Source: Bradymonadales bacterium
Lineage (GTDB): Bacteria > Myxococcota > Bradymonadia > REDH01
Length of the DNA stretch: 9,397 nt
Reading direction: 5' to 3'
Assembly: GCA_947483645.1 (NCBI GenBank)
Contig: CANKLS010000048.1
Span: 1 to 9,397, forward strand
Shown here piece by piece: positions 1-6,844 of the stretch (positions are counted from its first letter, which is position 1; each line of letters opens with the position of its first letter). The notes below the pieces were generated by a model, which was given only the letters and a program-made list of their open reading frames with translations, made no database searches and was not told where the DNA came from. A program made the position numbers and the translations under genes.

Positions 1-1554
1 ACCACGCCGCCCGTCGATGTGGAGCCCGTGCCCGGCCCCACCGACGAGGAGCTGCTGGACGGCGAGCCGCTCCCCGATGGCGTCGAGAGCTACGACTACA
101 CTGGCGAGCCAGGGCCGGCGAACCTGTTTGAGTGTGGCGTCGCGAGCGGCGACCCGACCAGCGAGGCCATCATCCTCTGGACCCGCCTCTCGACGGCCGA
201 CCCTGCGACCCCCGTCGAGGTCTTCTACGAGGTGGCCGACGACGCCGAGTTCACCCGTCGCCGCACCGCGGGCCGGTTCACCACCTCGTCTGATCGCGAC
301 TTCACGGTCAAGCTCGACATTGGAGGCTTCCGGCCGCGCAAGCGCTACTTCTACCGCTTCTTGGCGCTCGGCATCACCTCCCGCACGGGCCAGTTCCGGA
401 CGGCGCCCGAGGGCGATGTCTCGATGCTCCGCTTCGCCGTTGTCTCCTGCTCGAGCTACGCCCACGGCTACTACCACAGCTACCGCCAGCTAGCGGACCG
501 GACCGACCTCGACGCCATCCTCCACCTGGGCGACTACATCTACGAGTATGCCGACGGCGAGTATGGCAATGTGCGGCCGCTCGACCCGCCGAACGAGTGC
601 CTCACGCTGAGCGACTATCGGCGGCGCTACGCCCACCACCGTCGCGATGCCGACCTGGCCGACGCCCATGCCAACCATGCCTTCATGACGGTCTGGGACG
701 ACCACGAGACGGCCGACAACAGCTTCGAGGACGGTGCAGGGAACCACGACCCTGTGAACGAGGGGGCCTGGTCGGAGCGCAAGGCGGCCGGCATCCAAGC
801 CTACTTCGAGTGGATGCCGCTGCGGGAGCAGGCCGACAACCGCATCTTCCGGACGATCACCTACGGAAATCTCGCAGAGCTGGTCTTCCTCGACACCCGC
901 CTCTGGGGGCGCGACGAGCAGGTGGCTGCCAACAGCTCCGAGGTGACCAACCCCGACCGCACGCTTCTGGGCACCGAGCAGGAGGAGTGGCTGGCCGAGC
1001 AGCTCACCACCTCGTCGTCCAAGTGGAAGCTTGTGGCGCAGCAGGTGATGATGGGGCAGTGGCGGTCGCCGGGCTCCGGCGGCAACCTGGGCCCCATCTT
1101 CAACGCCGACGGCTGGGATGGCTACGATGCGACCCGGTCGCGCATCTTCTCCTCCATCCGTGCGGCGGCGGTCGACAATGTGGTGGTGCTGACGGGCGAC
1201 ATCCACTCGTCGTGGGCCATGGATCTGACCGAGATGCCCTACGATGCGGCGATGTATGACCCGACGACGGGCGAGGGTTCGCTGGCGGTGGAGTTTGTGA
1301 CGCCGGCCGTCACCTCGCCGGGCTTTCCGCGCGGGCTGGGCGCTGCGCTGGCCACCAACCTCAAGCGGGCCAACCCCCATATGCGGTTCGTGGAGCTCGA
1401 GAGCCGCGGCTATCTCATCGTCGATCTCGACGCCGACAAGGCGCGCGGATCGTGGTTCCACCACAACGATGTCATCCGCGAGACGGTGACCACAAATCGG
1501 GCCGCGGTGGTGACCACCTATGCAGGCCGGAACCGTCTCATCGTCGAGGCCTAG
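1..1554 (+). CDS. phoD: PhoD-family alkaline phosphatase D, 5' partial
   Basis: This is a metallophosphoesterase that hydrolyses phosphate mono- or diesters outside the cytoplasm. The frame is open to the first base of the window, so the true start and any Tat or lipoprotein signal lie upstream; the GTG at 19 is probably internal. The PhoD N-terminal domain signature GVASGDP...ILWTRL lies at about 136-189. The catalytic domain follows: VVSCSS at 439-456, where the Cys aligns with the iron-ligand Cys of Bacillus subtilis PhoD; LHLGDYIYEY at 520-549; WDDHE at 694-708; and TGDIHSSW at 1192-1215. These supply the expected Asp, His and Cys metal ligands. The C-terminal VEFVTPAVTSPG segment is also typical. 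About 517 codons are present, near the usual family length, so only a short signal region seems to be missing. The proline- and acid-rich stretch at the start looks like the linker after a signal peptide. It is followed after 45 nt by dinG. The family is clear; the physiological substrate is not known. Confidence 0.92.
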   Translation, partial: TTPPVDVEPVPGPTDEELLDGEPLPDGVESYDYTGEPGPANLFECGVASGDPTSEAIILWTRLSTADPATPVEVFYEVADDAEFTRRRTAGRFTTSSDRDFTVKLDIGGFRPRKRYFYRFLALGITSRTGQFRTAPEGDVSMLRFAVVSCSSYAHGYYHSYRQLADRTDLDAILHLGDYIYEYADGEYGNVRPLDPPNECLTLSDYRRRYAHHRRDADLADAHANHAFMTVWDDHETADNSFEDGAGNHDPVNEGAWSERKAAGIQAYFEWMPLREQADNRIFRTITYGNLAELVFLDTRLWGRDEQVAANSSEVTNPDRTLLGTEQEEWLAEQLTTSSSKWKLVAQQVMMGQWRSPGSGGNLGPIFNADGWDGYDATRSRIFSSIRAAAVDNVVVLTGDIHSSWAMDLTEMPYDAAMYDPTTGEGSLAVEFVTPAVTSPGFPRGLGAALATNLKRANPHMRFVELESRGYLIVDLDADKARGSWFHHNDVIRETVTTNRAAVVTTYAGRNRLIVEA

Positions 1555-1599
1555 GGAGCAGGTGACAAGCGCGCGCAAGCCCTGCTAGCGCTGCCGCCG

Positions 1600-3558
1600 A
1601 TGGCAAAGAGCGAAGAGATGGAGCGGGTCTTCGGCCCGGAGGGGTTGCTGGCGACACGGCTGCCCGGGTTCGAGCCGCGCGAAGCGCAGGTGGAGATGGC
1701 CTCCGAGGTCGAGGCCGCCTTCACGGAGCGGCGCCGGCTGGTGATCGAGGCTGCGACGGGTACGGGCAAGACGCTCGCCTACCTCATCCCGGCGCTGCGG
1801 TCGGCGCGGCGCACGGTGGTCTCGACGGCGACCAAGAACCTGCAGGACCAGCTCGTAGAGAAAGACATCCCGCTGCTGCGGCAGATCGTCGACCGCCCCT
1901 TCACGGCGGTCTGCCTGAAGGGGCGGCAGAACTACCTCTGCCTGCACCGCTTTGAGCGGTTCGCAGCGGAGCCCCGCTTCCGCGCGCCCGAGGACCGCCA
2001 CCACTGGCCGACCATCATGGCCTGGATCTCGAAGACCCGCACGGGCGACCGGGCAGAGCTCGAGAGCCTGCCCGACGACTTCGCCACCTGGATGGACCTG
2101 TCGACGACGACGGAGCAGTGTCTGGGGCGCGAGTGCCCCCACTACGCCGACTGCTTTGTGGTCAAGGCGCGGGCGGCGGCGGGCGCTGCCGAACTGATCA
2201 TCGTCAACCACCACCTCTACTTTGCCGACCTGGCGCTGCGGGACCGCGACGACATGGGGCTGCTGCCCAACTACGACGCGGTGGTCTTCGACGAGGCGCA
2301 CCACCTGGAGGAGACGGCCTCGAGCTTCTTCGGCACCCACCTTTCGACGGCGCGTGTGGGCGACCTCTTTGCCGACACGCAGCTGACGATGGAGACTGCG
2401 GCGGCCCACACCGGCGAGGCGAAGGAGGCGCTGCAGGAGGCGCGCGACGCGGTCCACGGCTTCTTGCAGGCACTGGAGCGGGCGATGCCGGGGACCGATC
2501 AGGTCTCGGACTGGGGCGAGCTGGCGGCCTCGGAGGCCGGGGTCCATGCGCTGCTCGACCTGCCACGGGCGGAGGTCTCGCTGGGGCGGCTCTGCCGTGC
2601 GGTGGAGGGGGTGGCGGTCACAACGGAGACGGCGACCAAGCTGACGGAGCGCATCGAGGTGCTCTCGCGCGACCTGAGCAACCTGGCGAGCCGCGCGCTG
2701 CCCGAGATGGTCTATGTGTTCGAGCGGCGGCGGAAGGGGAGCAGCCTCTCCTGCTTTCCGATCAATGTGTCGGCCATCTTCCGTGAGCGGCTGCTGCCCC
2801 AGTGCGAGACCCAGGTCTTCACCTCTGCGACGCTGGCGACCGACGGCGGCTTCCGCTTCTTCCTAGGGCGGATGGGGCTGCCGGCGACCACGTCGACCCG
2901 GGCGCTGGAGCCGGTCTTCCACTACATGGAGCAGTCGCTGCTCTTTGTGCCGGACGGGCTGCCCGAGCCCAACGATCCCGCCTTTGTCGACAAGATTGCA
3001 CCGACGCTGCGCGAGCTCATCACCATCACGGAGGGGCGGGCGCTCTGCCTCTTCACGAGTCACCGCAACATGAACCGGGCCTACGACCTGCTGCGGCGGC
3101 AGGTGGGATACCGCTGCCTTGTGCAGGGCGAGATGGGGCGCGGCGCGCTGCTGCGTGCCTTCCGCGAAGACCTCCACTCCGTGCTGTTTGCGACGGCCTC
3201 CTTCTGGGAGGGGGTCGATGTGCAGGGCGAGGCGCTATCGCTGGTCATCATCGACAAGCTGCCCTTTTCGAGCCCGGGCGACCCTGTGGTGCGGGCGCGG
3301 AGCCGGATGATCGACGAGGCGGGTGGCAACGCCTTTTCGGACTACCAGGTGCCGTCGGCGATTGTGGCGCTCAAGCAGGGGTTCGGCCGGCTGATCCGCC
3401 ACCGCAACGACACCGGCATTGTGGCCATCCTCGACCACCGGCTCATCTCGAAGAGCTACGGCAAGCGGTTCATCAACTCGCTTCCGCGGGCGCGGCGCAC
3501 GCAGGATATCGAGGTGGTGCGGGCCTGGTGGCAACGGCGGAACGTCGGAGCGGTCTAG
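1600..3558 (+). CDS. dinG: DinG/YoaA-type ATP-dependent iron-sulfur DNA helicase
   Basis: This 652-residue superfamily 2 helicase of the XPD/DinG group unwinds DNA 5'-3' and acts in the cytoplasm on repair and replication intermediates such as R-loops and D-loops (family knowledge). Visible motifs are Walker A ATGTGKT (52-58), the DEAH box (231-234), motif III-like FTSAT (407-411), FWEGVDV (535-541) and motif VI QGFGRLIR (593-600). Four cysteines, C114, C174, C179 and C185, have the spacing of the E. coli DinG [4Fe-4S] ligands (the last three 5 and 6 apart). There is no N-terminal exonuclease domain, so it is the short DinG/YoaA form and not the exonuclease fusion of Firmicutes. The start is uncertain: ATG 1600 lacks a visible Shine-Dalgarno, while ATG 1618 (six codons later) has AAAGAG seven bases upstream, and both keep the family's FGPEGLLA opening. 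Its TAG overlaps the stop of the convergent acidic gene. All helicase motifs look intact. Confidence 0.92.
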   Translation: MAKSEEMERVFGPEGLLATRLPGFEPREAQVEMASEVEAAFTERRRLVIEAATGTGKTLAYLIPALRSARRTVVSTATKNLQDQLVEKDIPLLRQIVDRPFTAVCLKGRQNYLCLHRFERFAAEPRFRAPEDRHHWPTIMAWISKTRTGDRAELESLPDDFATWMDLSTTTEQCLGRECPHYADCFVVKARAAAGAAELIIVNHHLYFADLALRDRDDMGLLPNYDAVVFDEAHHLEETASSFFGTHLSTARVGDLFADTQLTMETAAAHTGEAKEALQEARDAVHGFLQALERAMPGTDQVSDWGELAASEAGVHALLDLPRAEVSLGRLCRAVEGVAVTTETATKLTERIEVLSRDLSNLASRALPEMVYVFERRRKGSSLSCFPINVSAIFRERLLPQCETQVFTSATLATDGGFRFFLGRMGLPATTSTRALEPVFHYMEQSLLFVPDGLPEPNDPAFVDKIAPTLRELITITEGRALCLFTSHRNMNRAYDLLRRQVGYRCLVQGEMGRGALLRAFREDLHSVLFATASFWEGVDVQGEALSLVIIDKLPFSSPGDPVVRARSRMIDEAGGNAFSDYQVPSAIVALKQGFGRLIRHRNDTGIVAILDHRLISKSYGKRFINSLPRARRTQDIEVVRAWWQRRNVGAV

Positions 3559-3779
3559 CCCTCGTCGTCGCTGTCGCTCTCGTCCTCGTCGAGGTCTTCG
3601 TCGTCTTCGCCGAAGGGATCGTGCGAGGGCTCCTCCTCGTCCGACTCTTCCTCTTCCTCGTAGTCGCCCTCTTCGTAGGCGAAGTCTTCGTCTTCTCCCT
3701 CGTAGGAGTCTGCTTCGTCATCCTCATCCTCGCGGGGGGCGAGATCGAGCTGGAGCCAGGGGTCGAGTTCGGGATTCAT
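3555..3779 (-). CDS. Small, extremely acidic hypothetical protein (74 aa)
   Basis: I do not recognise this protein. From ATG 3779 it has 74 residues, of which 41 are Asp or Glu; the only basic residues are one Arg and one His. The first 16 residues (MNPELDPWLQLDLAPR) are ordinary in composition and hydrophobic enough to form a short helix; the rest is almost wholly Glu/Asp with scattered Ser, Tyr, Phe and Gly, so it is probably disordered. The start is chosen because GGAAGG lies 5 nt upstream of ATG. The frame stays open to a TTG at 3818, which would add 13 residues (MRKALVLSLRKVF) but has no ribosome site. Its TAG shares the CTAG at 3555-3558 with the dinG stop. Possible roles include a charged chaperone-like, metal-binding or DNA-mimic protein, all speculative. 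The low-complexity sequence means a chance open frame cannot be fully excluded, but the good ribosome site and the structured N-terminus favour a real gene. Confidence 0.6.
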   Translation of the reverse strand: MNPELDPWLQLDLAPREDEDDEADSYEGEDEDFAYEEGDYEEEEESDEEEPSHDPFGEDDEDLDEDESDSDDEG

Positions 3780-3784
3780 GAACA

Positions 3785-3790
3785 CCTTCC
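3785..3790 (-). promoter_or_regulatory. Ribosome binding site of the acidic protein gene
   Basis: GGAAGG on the minus strand lies 5 nt before the ATG at 3779. It decides the start: the upstream TTG at 3818 in the same frame has no comparable site. Confidence 0.55.
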
Positions 3791-4022
3791 GCAGGGAGAG
3801 AACGAGCGCCTTGCGCAAGCGAGGCGTCGTTCGGCGCGCCCGTAACTCAATCTAACGCGGCGTGACAAGGGTTCTGGCCCATTTTCTGGGTGAATCAACG
3901 GCGGGGACGACACGAAGATGACGCAGCGTGCCACGATGGATGGTTGGCGAAACCGCACACCTGCGATAACCACGCCACGCGCCCAACCGCTCCACGCAGC
4001 GGGTGGCTGACTCTTACCGCAC

Positions 4023-4027
4023 AGGAG
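4023..4027 (+). promoter_or_regulatory. Ribosome binding site of the BASS transporter gene
   Basis: AGGAG is followed by a 7-nt spacer and the ATG at 4035, which fixes the start of the transporter. Confidence 0.75.
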
Positions 4028-4034
4028 CCTCTGC

Positions 4035-4925
4035 ATGCAGCCGTCAACGATAACCAATGTGGTGATGCCGCTTGCCCTCGGAATCATCATGCTCGGGCTC
4101 GGCCTGAGCCTGACGCTCGACGACTTCAAGCGTGTCCTCACCTATCCTCGGGCCGTAGCAGTCGGCCTGTTCTGCCAGATGATCCTGCTCCCCGCGGTCG
4201 CTGTTGGCGTGGCACACCTCTTTAACCTTCCGCCAGCGCTGGCGGTTGGGCTCATGCTGCTGGCCGCCGCGCCGGGCGGTGCAACCGCCAACCTGTTCAG
4301 CCACCTCGCGAAGGGGGATGTCGCGCTCAACATCACGCTGACCGCGGTCAACAGCCTGCTCGCGCTCTTCACCCTGCCGCTGATTGTGAACTGGGCGCTC
4401 GTCCACTTCATGGGCGAAAGCCAGGTCATCCCGATGGTCTTCGACAAGGTCCTCCAAGTCTTTGTCATCGTGCTGGGACCCGTGGCGATCGGCATGGCTG
4501 TTCGCCGCTCTACGCCGGCCTTGGCTGATAGCCTCGACAAGCCGGTTCGCATCCTCTCCGCCCTCTTCCTGGTGCTGGTCATCGCGGGAGCGGTGGCCAA
4601 GGAGCGGGCCCACCTGGTCGAGTACTTCCAGCAGGTGGGGCTTGCGGCGCTGACCTTCAACCTGGTCAGCATGGCGGCCGGCTTCATCATCCCCCGGCTG
4701 TTCGGCGTCCTGACGAAGCAGGCGGTCGCGATCGGCATGGAGATCGGCATCCACAACGGCACGCTCGCCATCTACATCGCCAACCAGATCCTCAAGCAGG
4801 ACGACATGGCCATCTCGCCGGCCATCTACAGCCTGATCATGTTCTTCACGGCTGCGGCCTTCAGCACCTTCATGGCGCGCCGCGCCGGCTCGGACGAGGC
4901 GGCGGCGCCAGCCTCGGCCCCTTGA
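4035..4925 (+). CDS. BASS-family (bile acid:sodium symporter type) transporter
   Basis: This is an integral inner-membrane protein of 296 residues, the usual BASS length, with about nine or ten hydrophobic segments and no separate signal peptide. The family imports organic anions with sodium; known substrates include bile acids, pyruvate and other 2-oxoacids, and pantothenate precursors, so the name does not define the cargo. Diagnostic stretches are GLGLSLTLDDF (21-31), AAAPGGATANLFSHLAKGD (77-95), which covers the first crossover helix with N86, and the second crossover EIGIHNGTLAI (236-246), whose E236 is the likely sodium-ligand Glu. The C-terminus after the last helix is a short Ala/Ser/Pro tail. 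The start has a good ribosome site. The next gene begins 84 nt downstream on the same strand, past a hairpin. Nearness to serA makes an organic-acid substrate possible, but this is inference. Confidence 0.92.
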   Translation: MQPSTITNVVMPLALGIIMLGLGLSLTLDDFKRVLTYPRAVAVGLFCQMILLPAVAVGVAHLFNLPPALAVGLMLLAAAPGGATANLFSHLAKGDVALNITLTAVNSLLALFTLPLIVNWALVHFMGESQVIPMVFDKVLQVFVIVLGPVAIGMAVRRSTPALADSLDKPVRILSALFLVLVIAGAVAKERAHLVEYFQQVGLAALTFNLVSMAAGFIIPRLFGVLTKQAVAIGMEIGIHNGTLAIYIANQILKQDDMAISPAIYSLIMFFTAAAFSTFMARRAGSDEAAAPASAP

Positions 4926-4971
4926 CCGAACGGCCACTGCCGCCTACACCGCGACCCACCTTCGAAGCGAC

Positions 4972-4991
4972 CGCCACGCCCCCGCGTGGCG
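4972..4991 (+). other. GC-rich hairpin between the transporter and the RHH genes
   Basis: CGCCACG (4972-4978) and CGTGGCG (4985-4991) form a 7-bp perfect stem with a 6-nt loop. It sits 46 nt after the transporter stop and 18 nt before the first RHH start. No T-tract follows, so it is not a classical intrinsic terminator; it could slow transcription, protect an mRNA end or serve as an operator-like palindrome for the RHH proteins. The alternative GTG start at 4986 lies inside the stem, which argues against that start. Confidence 0.35.
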
Positions 4992-5009
4992 CTGAACCAA
5001 GTGCCCGCC

Positions 5010-5306
5010 ATGAGTGACAAGAAGCCCGTCTGGGTTGATGAGTCGGCCCACGCCATCCTCAAGCAGTATTCCAAGCTGACGAAGGAATCGATGGTCGATG
5101 TGGCGAGCCGTCTGGTCATCGACCACCTTGAGGACCTTGACCCGGCATCGGGCCTTGGCGGCGCCGAGCCAAAGGTTGCAGCCCCCGCAGCGGAGACGTC
5201 CAAGCGTCCTGCCCGCGCGCCCCAGGCCGCAGTTCCCGCTCAGCGTCCCCGGCTGCCGAAGGCAGACGGCAACGACCGCTTCCTTGGCGGCGTCTGGTTC
5301 ATCTGA
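5010..5306 (+). CDS. Predicted ribbon-helix-helix protein with Ala/Pro-rich linker and aromatic tail (98 aa)
   Basis: I do not recognise a named family. Residues 4-42 follow the ribbon-helix-helix pattern of Arc/CopG proteins: a short strand (KKPVWV), helix A (about ESAHAILKQYSKLT) and helix B (about MVDVASRLVIDHLED). Such domains dimerise, and many bind operator DNA through the strand. Residues 45-80 form a flexible Ala/Pro-rich linker, and the protein ends in ADGNDRFLGGVWFI, a short hydrophobic tail that could bind a partner. The paralog just downstream matches it at 16 of 38 aligned positions in the domain and lacks linker and tail. ATG 5010 is preferred because it gives the same MSxxxKKPVW opening as the paralog; in-frame GTGs at 4986 and 5001 are less likely, and the ribosome site is weak for all three. 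It likely heads the serA operon and may autoregulate it (inference). Confidence 0.75.
   Translation: MSDKKPVWVDESAHAILKQYSKLTKESMVDVASRLVIDHLEDLDPASGLGGAEPKVAAPAAETSKRPARAPQAAVPAQRPRLPKADGNDRFLGGVWFI
5018..5033 (+). repeat. 16-nt direct repeat marking the duplicated RHH genes
   Basis: CAAGAAGCCCGTCTGG occurs here and again, identical, at 5343-5358, in the same reading phase near the start of each RHH gene. Both copies encode the KKPVW strand. It reflects gene duplication or strong conservation of the strand and is not a mobile repeat. Confidence 0.8.
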
Positions 5307-5318
5307 ACCCAACAATTT

Positions 5319-5323
5319 TGGAG
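5319..5323 (+). promoter_or_regulatory. Ribosome binding site of the second RHH gene
   Basis: TGGAG is followed by a 5-nt spacer and the ATG at 5329. It lies in an AT-richer patch just after the first RHH gene's stop and supports the choice of this short gene as real. Confidence 0.6.
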
Positions 5324-5328
5324 TCTCC

Positions 5329-5481
5329 ATGAGCACCGATGCCAAGAAGCCCGTCTGGATTACCACCCAGGCACATGACGCCCTCCGCGAATACTGCGAC
5401 CGCACCGGCCGCACCCAGGTTGATGTGGTGAGCGAGCTCCTTCAGCGCTTCCTCAAGCCGCAGCTCGAAGGCAAAAAGTAG
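5329..5481 (+). CDS. Predicted minimal ribbon-helix-helix protein (50 aa)
   Basis: This 50-residue protein is little more than one RHH domain: strand KKPVWI (6-11), helix A about TTQAHDALREYCDRTG (12-27), and helix B about TQVDVVSELLQRFLK (29-43), ending in a basic LEGKK tail. The TGRTQ turn between the helices resembles the NGRS turn of Arc-type repressors. Its length is close to Arc (53 residues), so it would act as a dimer or higher oligomer. It is a paralog of the gene 22 nt upstream: they share KKPVW, AH, L, Y, T, VDV and S..L at aligned positions. It has a good ribosome site and stops 7 nt before the serA start, so serA may depend partly on translational coupling with it. A DNA-binding regulator is the likeliest role; an antitoxin is possible by fold, but no toxin gene is adjacent. 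Confidence 0.8.
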   Translation: MSTDAKKPVWITTQAHDALREYCDRTGRTQVDVVSELLQRFLKPQLEGKK

Positions 5482-5488
5482 TTCCATT

Positions 5489-6826
5489 ATGAGCGCCTCG
5501 TTTCGGCCCCGCATTGGCGTTGGCCCCTTCCGGCGCGCGCTGGTTCTCGAGTCGCCCGACCCATCGCTCGACCGCCACCTGCGCGAGCTCGGCATTGAGC
5601 CCTTCCGCCCCGCCGTCACACCGACCGGCGATGATGAGCTGATCGCGCTGCTCCAGGCGGCGCCCTACGAACTCATCTTCAAGCGGTCGCGCGTGCAGAT
5701 CACCGCCGCCGTGCTCGACGCTGCGCCCAACCTCTTTGCGGTTGTGCTCTGCTGCATTGGCGACGACTCGGTCGACAAGCGGGCCTGCGCCGAGCGGGGC
5801 ATCCTGGTCGTCAACGATCCCGTCTCCAACGGCCGCTCGGTTGCAGAGCTGGTCATCGGAGAGATGATCCTCCTCTGCCGCCGCATCTTCCAGGCGGTCG
5901 ACGAGACACGGGCCAACACCTTCAACAAGTCGCAGGAGAGCCGCTTCGAGGTGCAGGGAAAGACGCTCGGCCTCCTCGGACTCGGCAACATCGGCAAGCA
6001 GGTGGCGCAGCTCGCGCAGGCCCTCGGCATGAAGATTGTCTTCTACGACAACCGCGACGTGGCCAAGGAGGTGGGCGAGACGATGGGTTGGAGCTTTGTG
6101 CCCAACATCGCCGACCTCTTCTCCGCAGCCGATGTCGTCTCGGCCCACATCTCAGCCTCCGACTACCGGGGACGGAGCAACGAGAACCTGCTGCAGCTCG
6201 AGCACTTTGCGGCGATGGCGCAGAAGGAGCGCCCCAGCCCCCGCCTCTTCATCAACGCGGCACGCGGCCAGATCCACGACACCGAGACCCTCATCGAAGC
6301 GGTGAAGCGGGGCTACATTGGCGCCGCGATGGTAGACGTCTTCCCGGTCGAGCCGAGCGACGCGAAGGACCCCTGGGTCAACCCCTACGCCGACTATCCG
6401 CAGATCTACGCTACGCCCCACATCGGCGCGGCGACGCTGGAGGCACAGCCCCGCATCGCCTCCCACGTTGCGGCGACGGCCCACCACCTGTCGACCCGCG
6501 GACGGCTCCGCAACTGCGTCTTTGGGCCGAAGCATGTGGTCGGTCTCGACGACGCCGATGATGTCTCGCACATCATGACGGTGGTGCATGCCGACACCCG
6601 CGGCACCAAGAAGGCTGTCGACGACGCCATCTACGCAGCCGGCGCGGGCAACCTGCTTAGTCAGCACCGCGACTTCACCGAATATGGGATTGCCTACGAG
6701 GTGGTCGCCATTGACCACCCCCTCACGCCGGAGCAGCTCGAGCAGCTGGCCGACGAGGCGGCGAAACTCACCGGCGACCCAACCGCCATCCGTGCCATCC
6801 GGCAGATCCGGATCGGCGGCGCATAA
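5489..6826 (+). CDS. serA: D-3-phosphoglycerate dehydrogenase (SerA-type, with ACT-like domain)
   Basis: This cytoplasmic enzyme would oxidise 3-phosphoglycerate to 3-phosphohydroxypyruvate with NAD+, the first step of serine synthesis. The 445 residues are a little longer than E. coli SerA (about 410), with a short N-terminal extension and an insertion near 240-250. Visible are SNGRSVAELVIGEM (113-126), the NAD-binding GLGNIG (164-169) with D187 after the next strand, and the catalytic triad R259 (INAARG), E288 (DVFPVEP) and H311 (ATPHIG). The order and text match the E. coli-type SerA better than the long mycobacterial type. A C-terminal ACT-like domain covers about 361-440. Of the E. coli serine-binding residues, His344 and Asn364 seem kept as H367 and N388, but Asn346 aligns with D369. 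The gene starts 7 nt after the second RHH gene without a strong ribosome site and is followed 18 nt later by the rhodanese. A different 2-hydroxyacid dehydrogenase is a less likely reading. Confidence 0.87.
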   Translation: MSASFRPRIGVGPFRRALVLESPDPSLDRHLRELGIEPFRPAVTPTGDDELIALLQAAPYELIFKRSRVQITAAVLDAAPNLFAVVLCCIGDDSVDKRACAERGILVVNDPVSNGRSVAELVIGEMILLCRRIFQAVDETRANTFNKSQESRFEVQGKTLGLLGLGNIGKQVAQLAQALGMKIVFYDNRDVAKEVGETMGWSFVPNIADLFSAADVVSAHISASDYRGRSNENLLQLEHFAAMAQKERPSPRLFINAARGQIHDTETLIEAVKRGYIGAAMVDVFPVEPSDAKDPWVNPYADYPQIYATPHIGAATLEAQPRIASHVAATAHHLSTRGRLRNCVFGPKHVVGLDDADDVSHIMTVVHADTRGTKKAVDDAIYAAGAGNLLSQHRDFTEYGIAYEVVAIDHPLTPEQLEQLADEAAKLTGDPTAIRAIRQIRIGGA

Positions 6827-6844
6827 CCACAACGAGAACGCACC

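Larger units (their letters stand above)
3780..4034. other. Divergent intergenic region between acidic gene and BASS transporter
   Basis: These 255 nt separate two divergent genes and must hold promoters for both unless the transporter is read from elsewhere. On the minus strand TTGTCA (3863-3868) resembles a -35 box, but no good -10 hexamer follows at 16-18 nt. On the plus strand TTGGCG near 3944 with GATAAC about 15 nt later is a poor match. The composition is less GC-rich than the flanking genes. Open frames crossing it continue antisense or out of frame into neighbouring genes and are not convincing. I see no terminator or riboswitch. Confidence 0.4.

Noticed and set aside
490..1578. Long minus-strand open frame opposite the phosphatase gene
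   Set aside because: Its translation is low-complexity, rich in Arg, Val, Gly and His, with no family motif, and it is antisense to a clear PhoD gene; it is a product of high GC.
1557..1586. Inverted repeat AGCAGG / CCTGCT between phoD and dinG
   Set aside because: Only 6 bp with an 18-nt loop and no T-tract; too weak to call a terminator.
1585..2547. Minus-strand open frame of 320 codons opposite dinG
   Set aside because: Arg- and Val-rich antisense translation without motifs, lying over intact helicase motifs.
2802..3845. Plus-strand open frame in another phase of dinG, continuing past its end with a hydrophobic stretch that resembles membrane helices
   Set aside because: The hydrophobic part is the complement of the Glu/Asp codons of the acidic gene, and the rest overlaps dinG out of frame. 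No ribosome site or family match.
3890..4225. Plus-strand frame starting in the spacer and running into the transporter gene
   Set aside because: It overlaps the well-supported BASS gene by about 190 nt out of frame and has no recognisable sequence.
4044..4937. Minus-strand frame of 297 codons opposite the BASS gene
   Set aside because: Charged, His- and Arg-rich antisense translation typical of a mirrored membrane protein gene.
3555..5481. A toxin-antitoxin or defence module made of dinG, the acidic protein and the RHH proteins
   Set aside because: There is no toxin, nuclease or defence effector beside them, DinG has the ordinary housekeeping form, and the RHH genes group with serA on a separate transcript.
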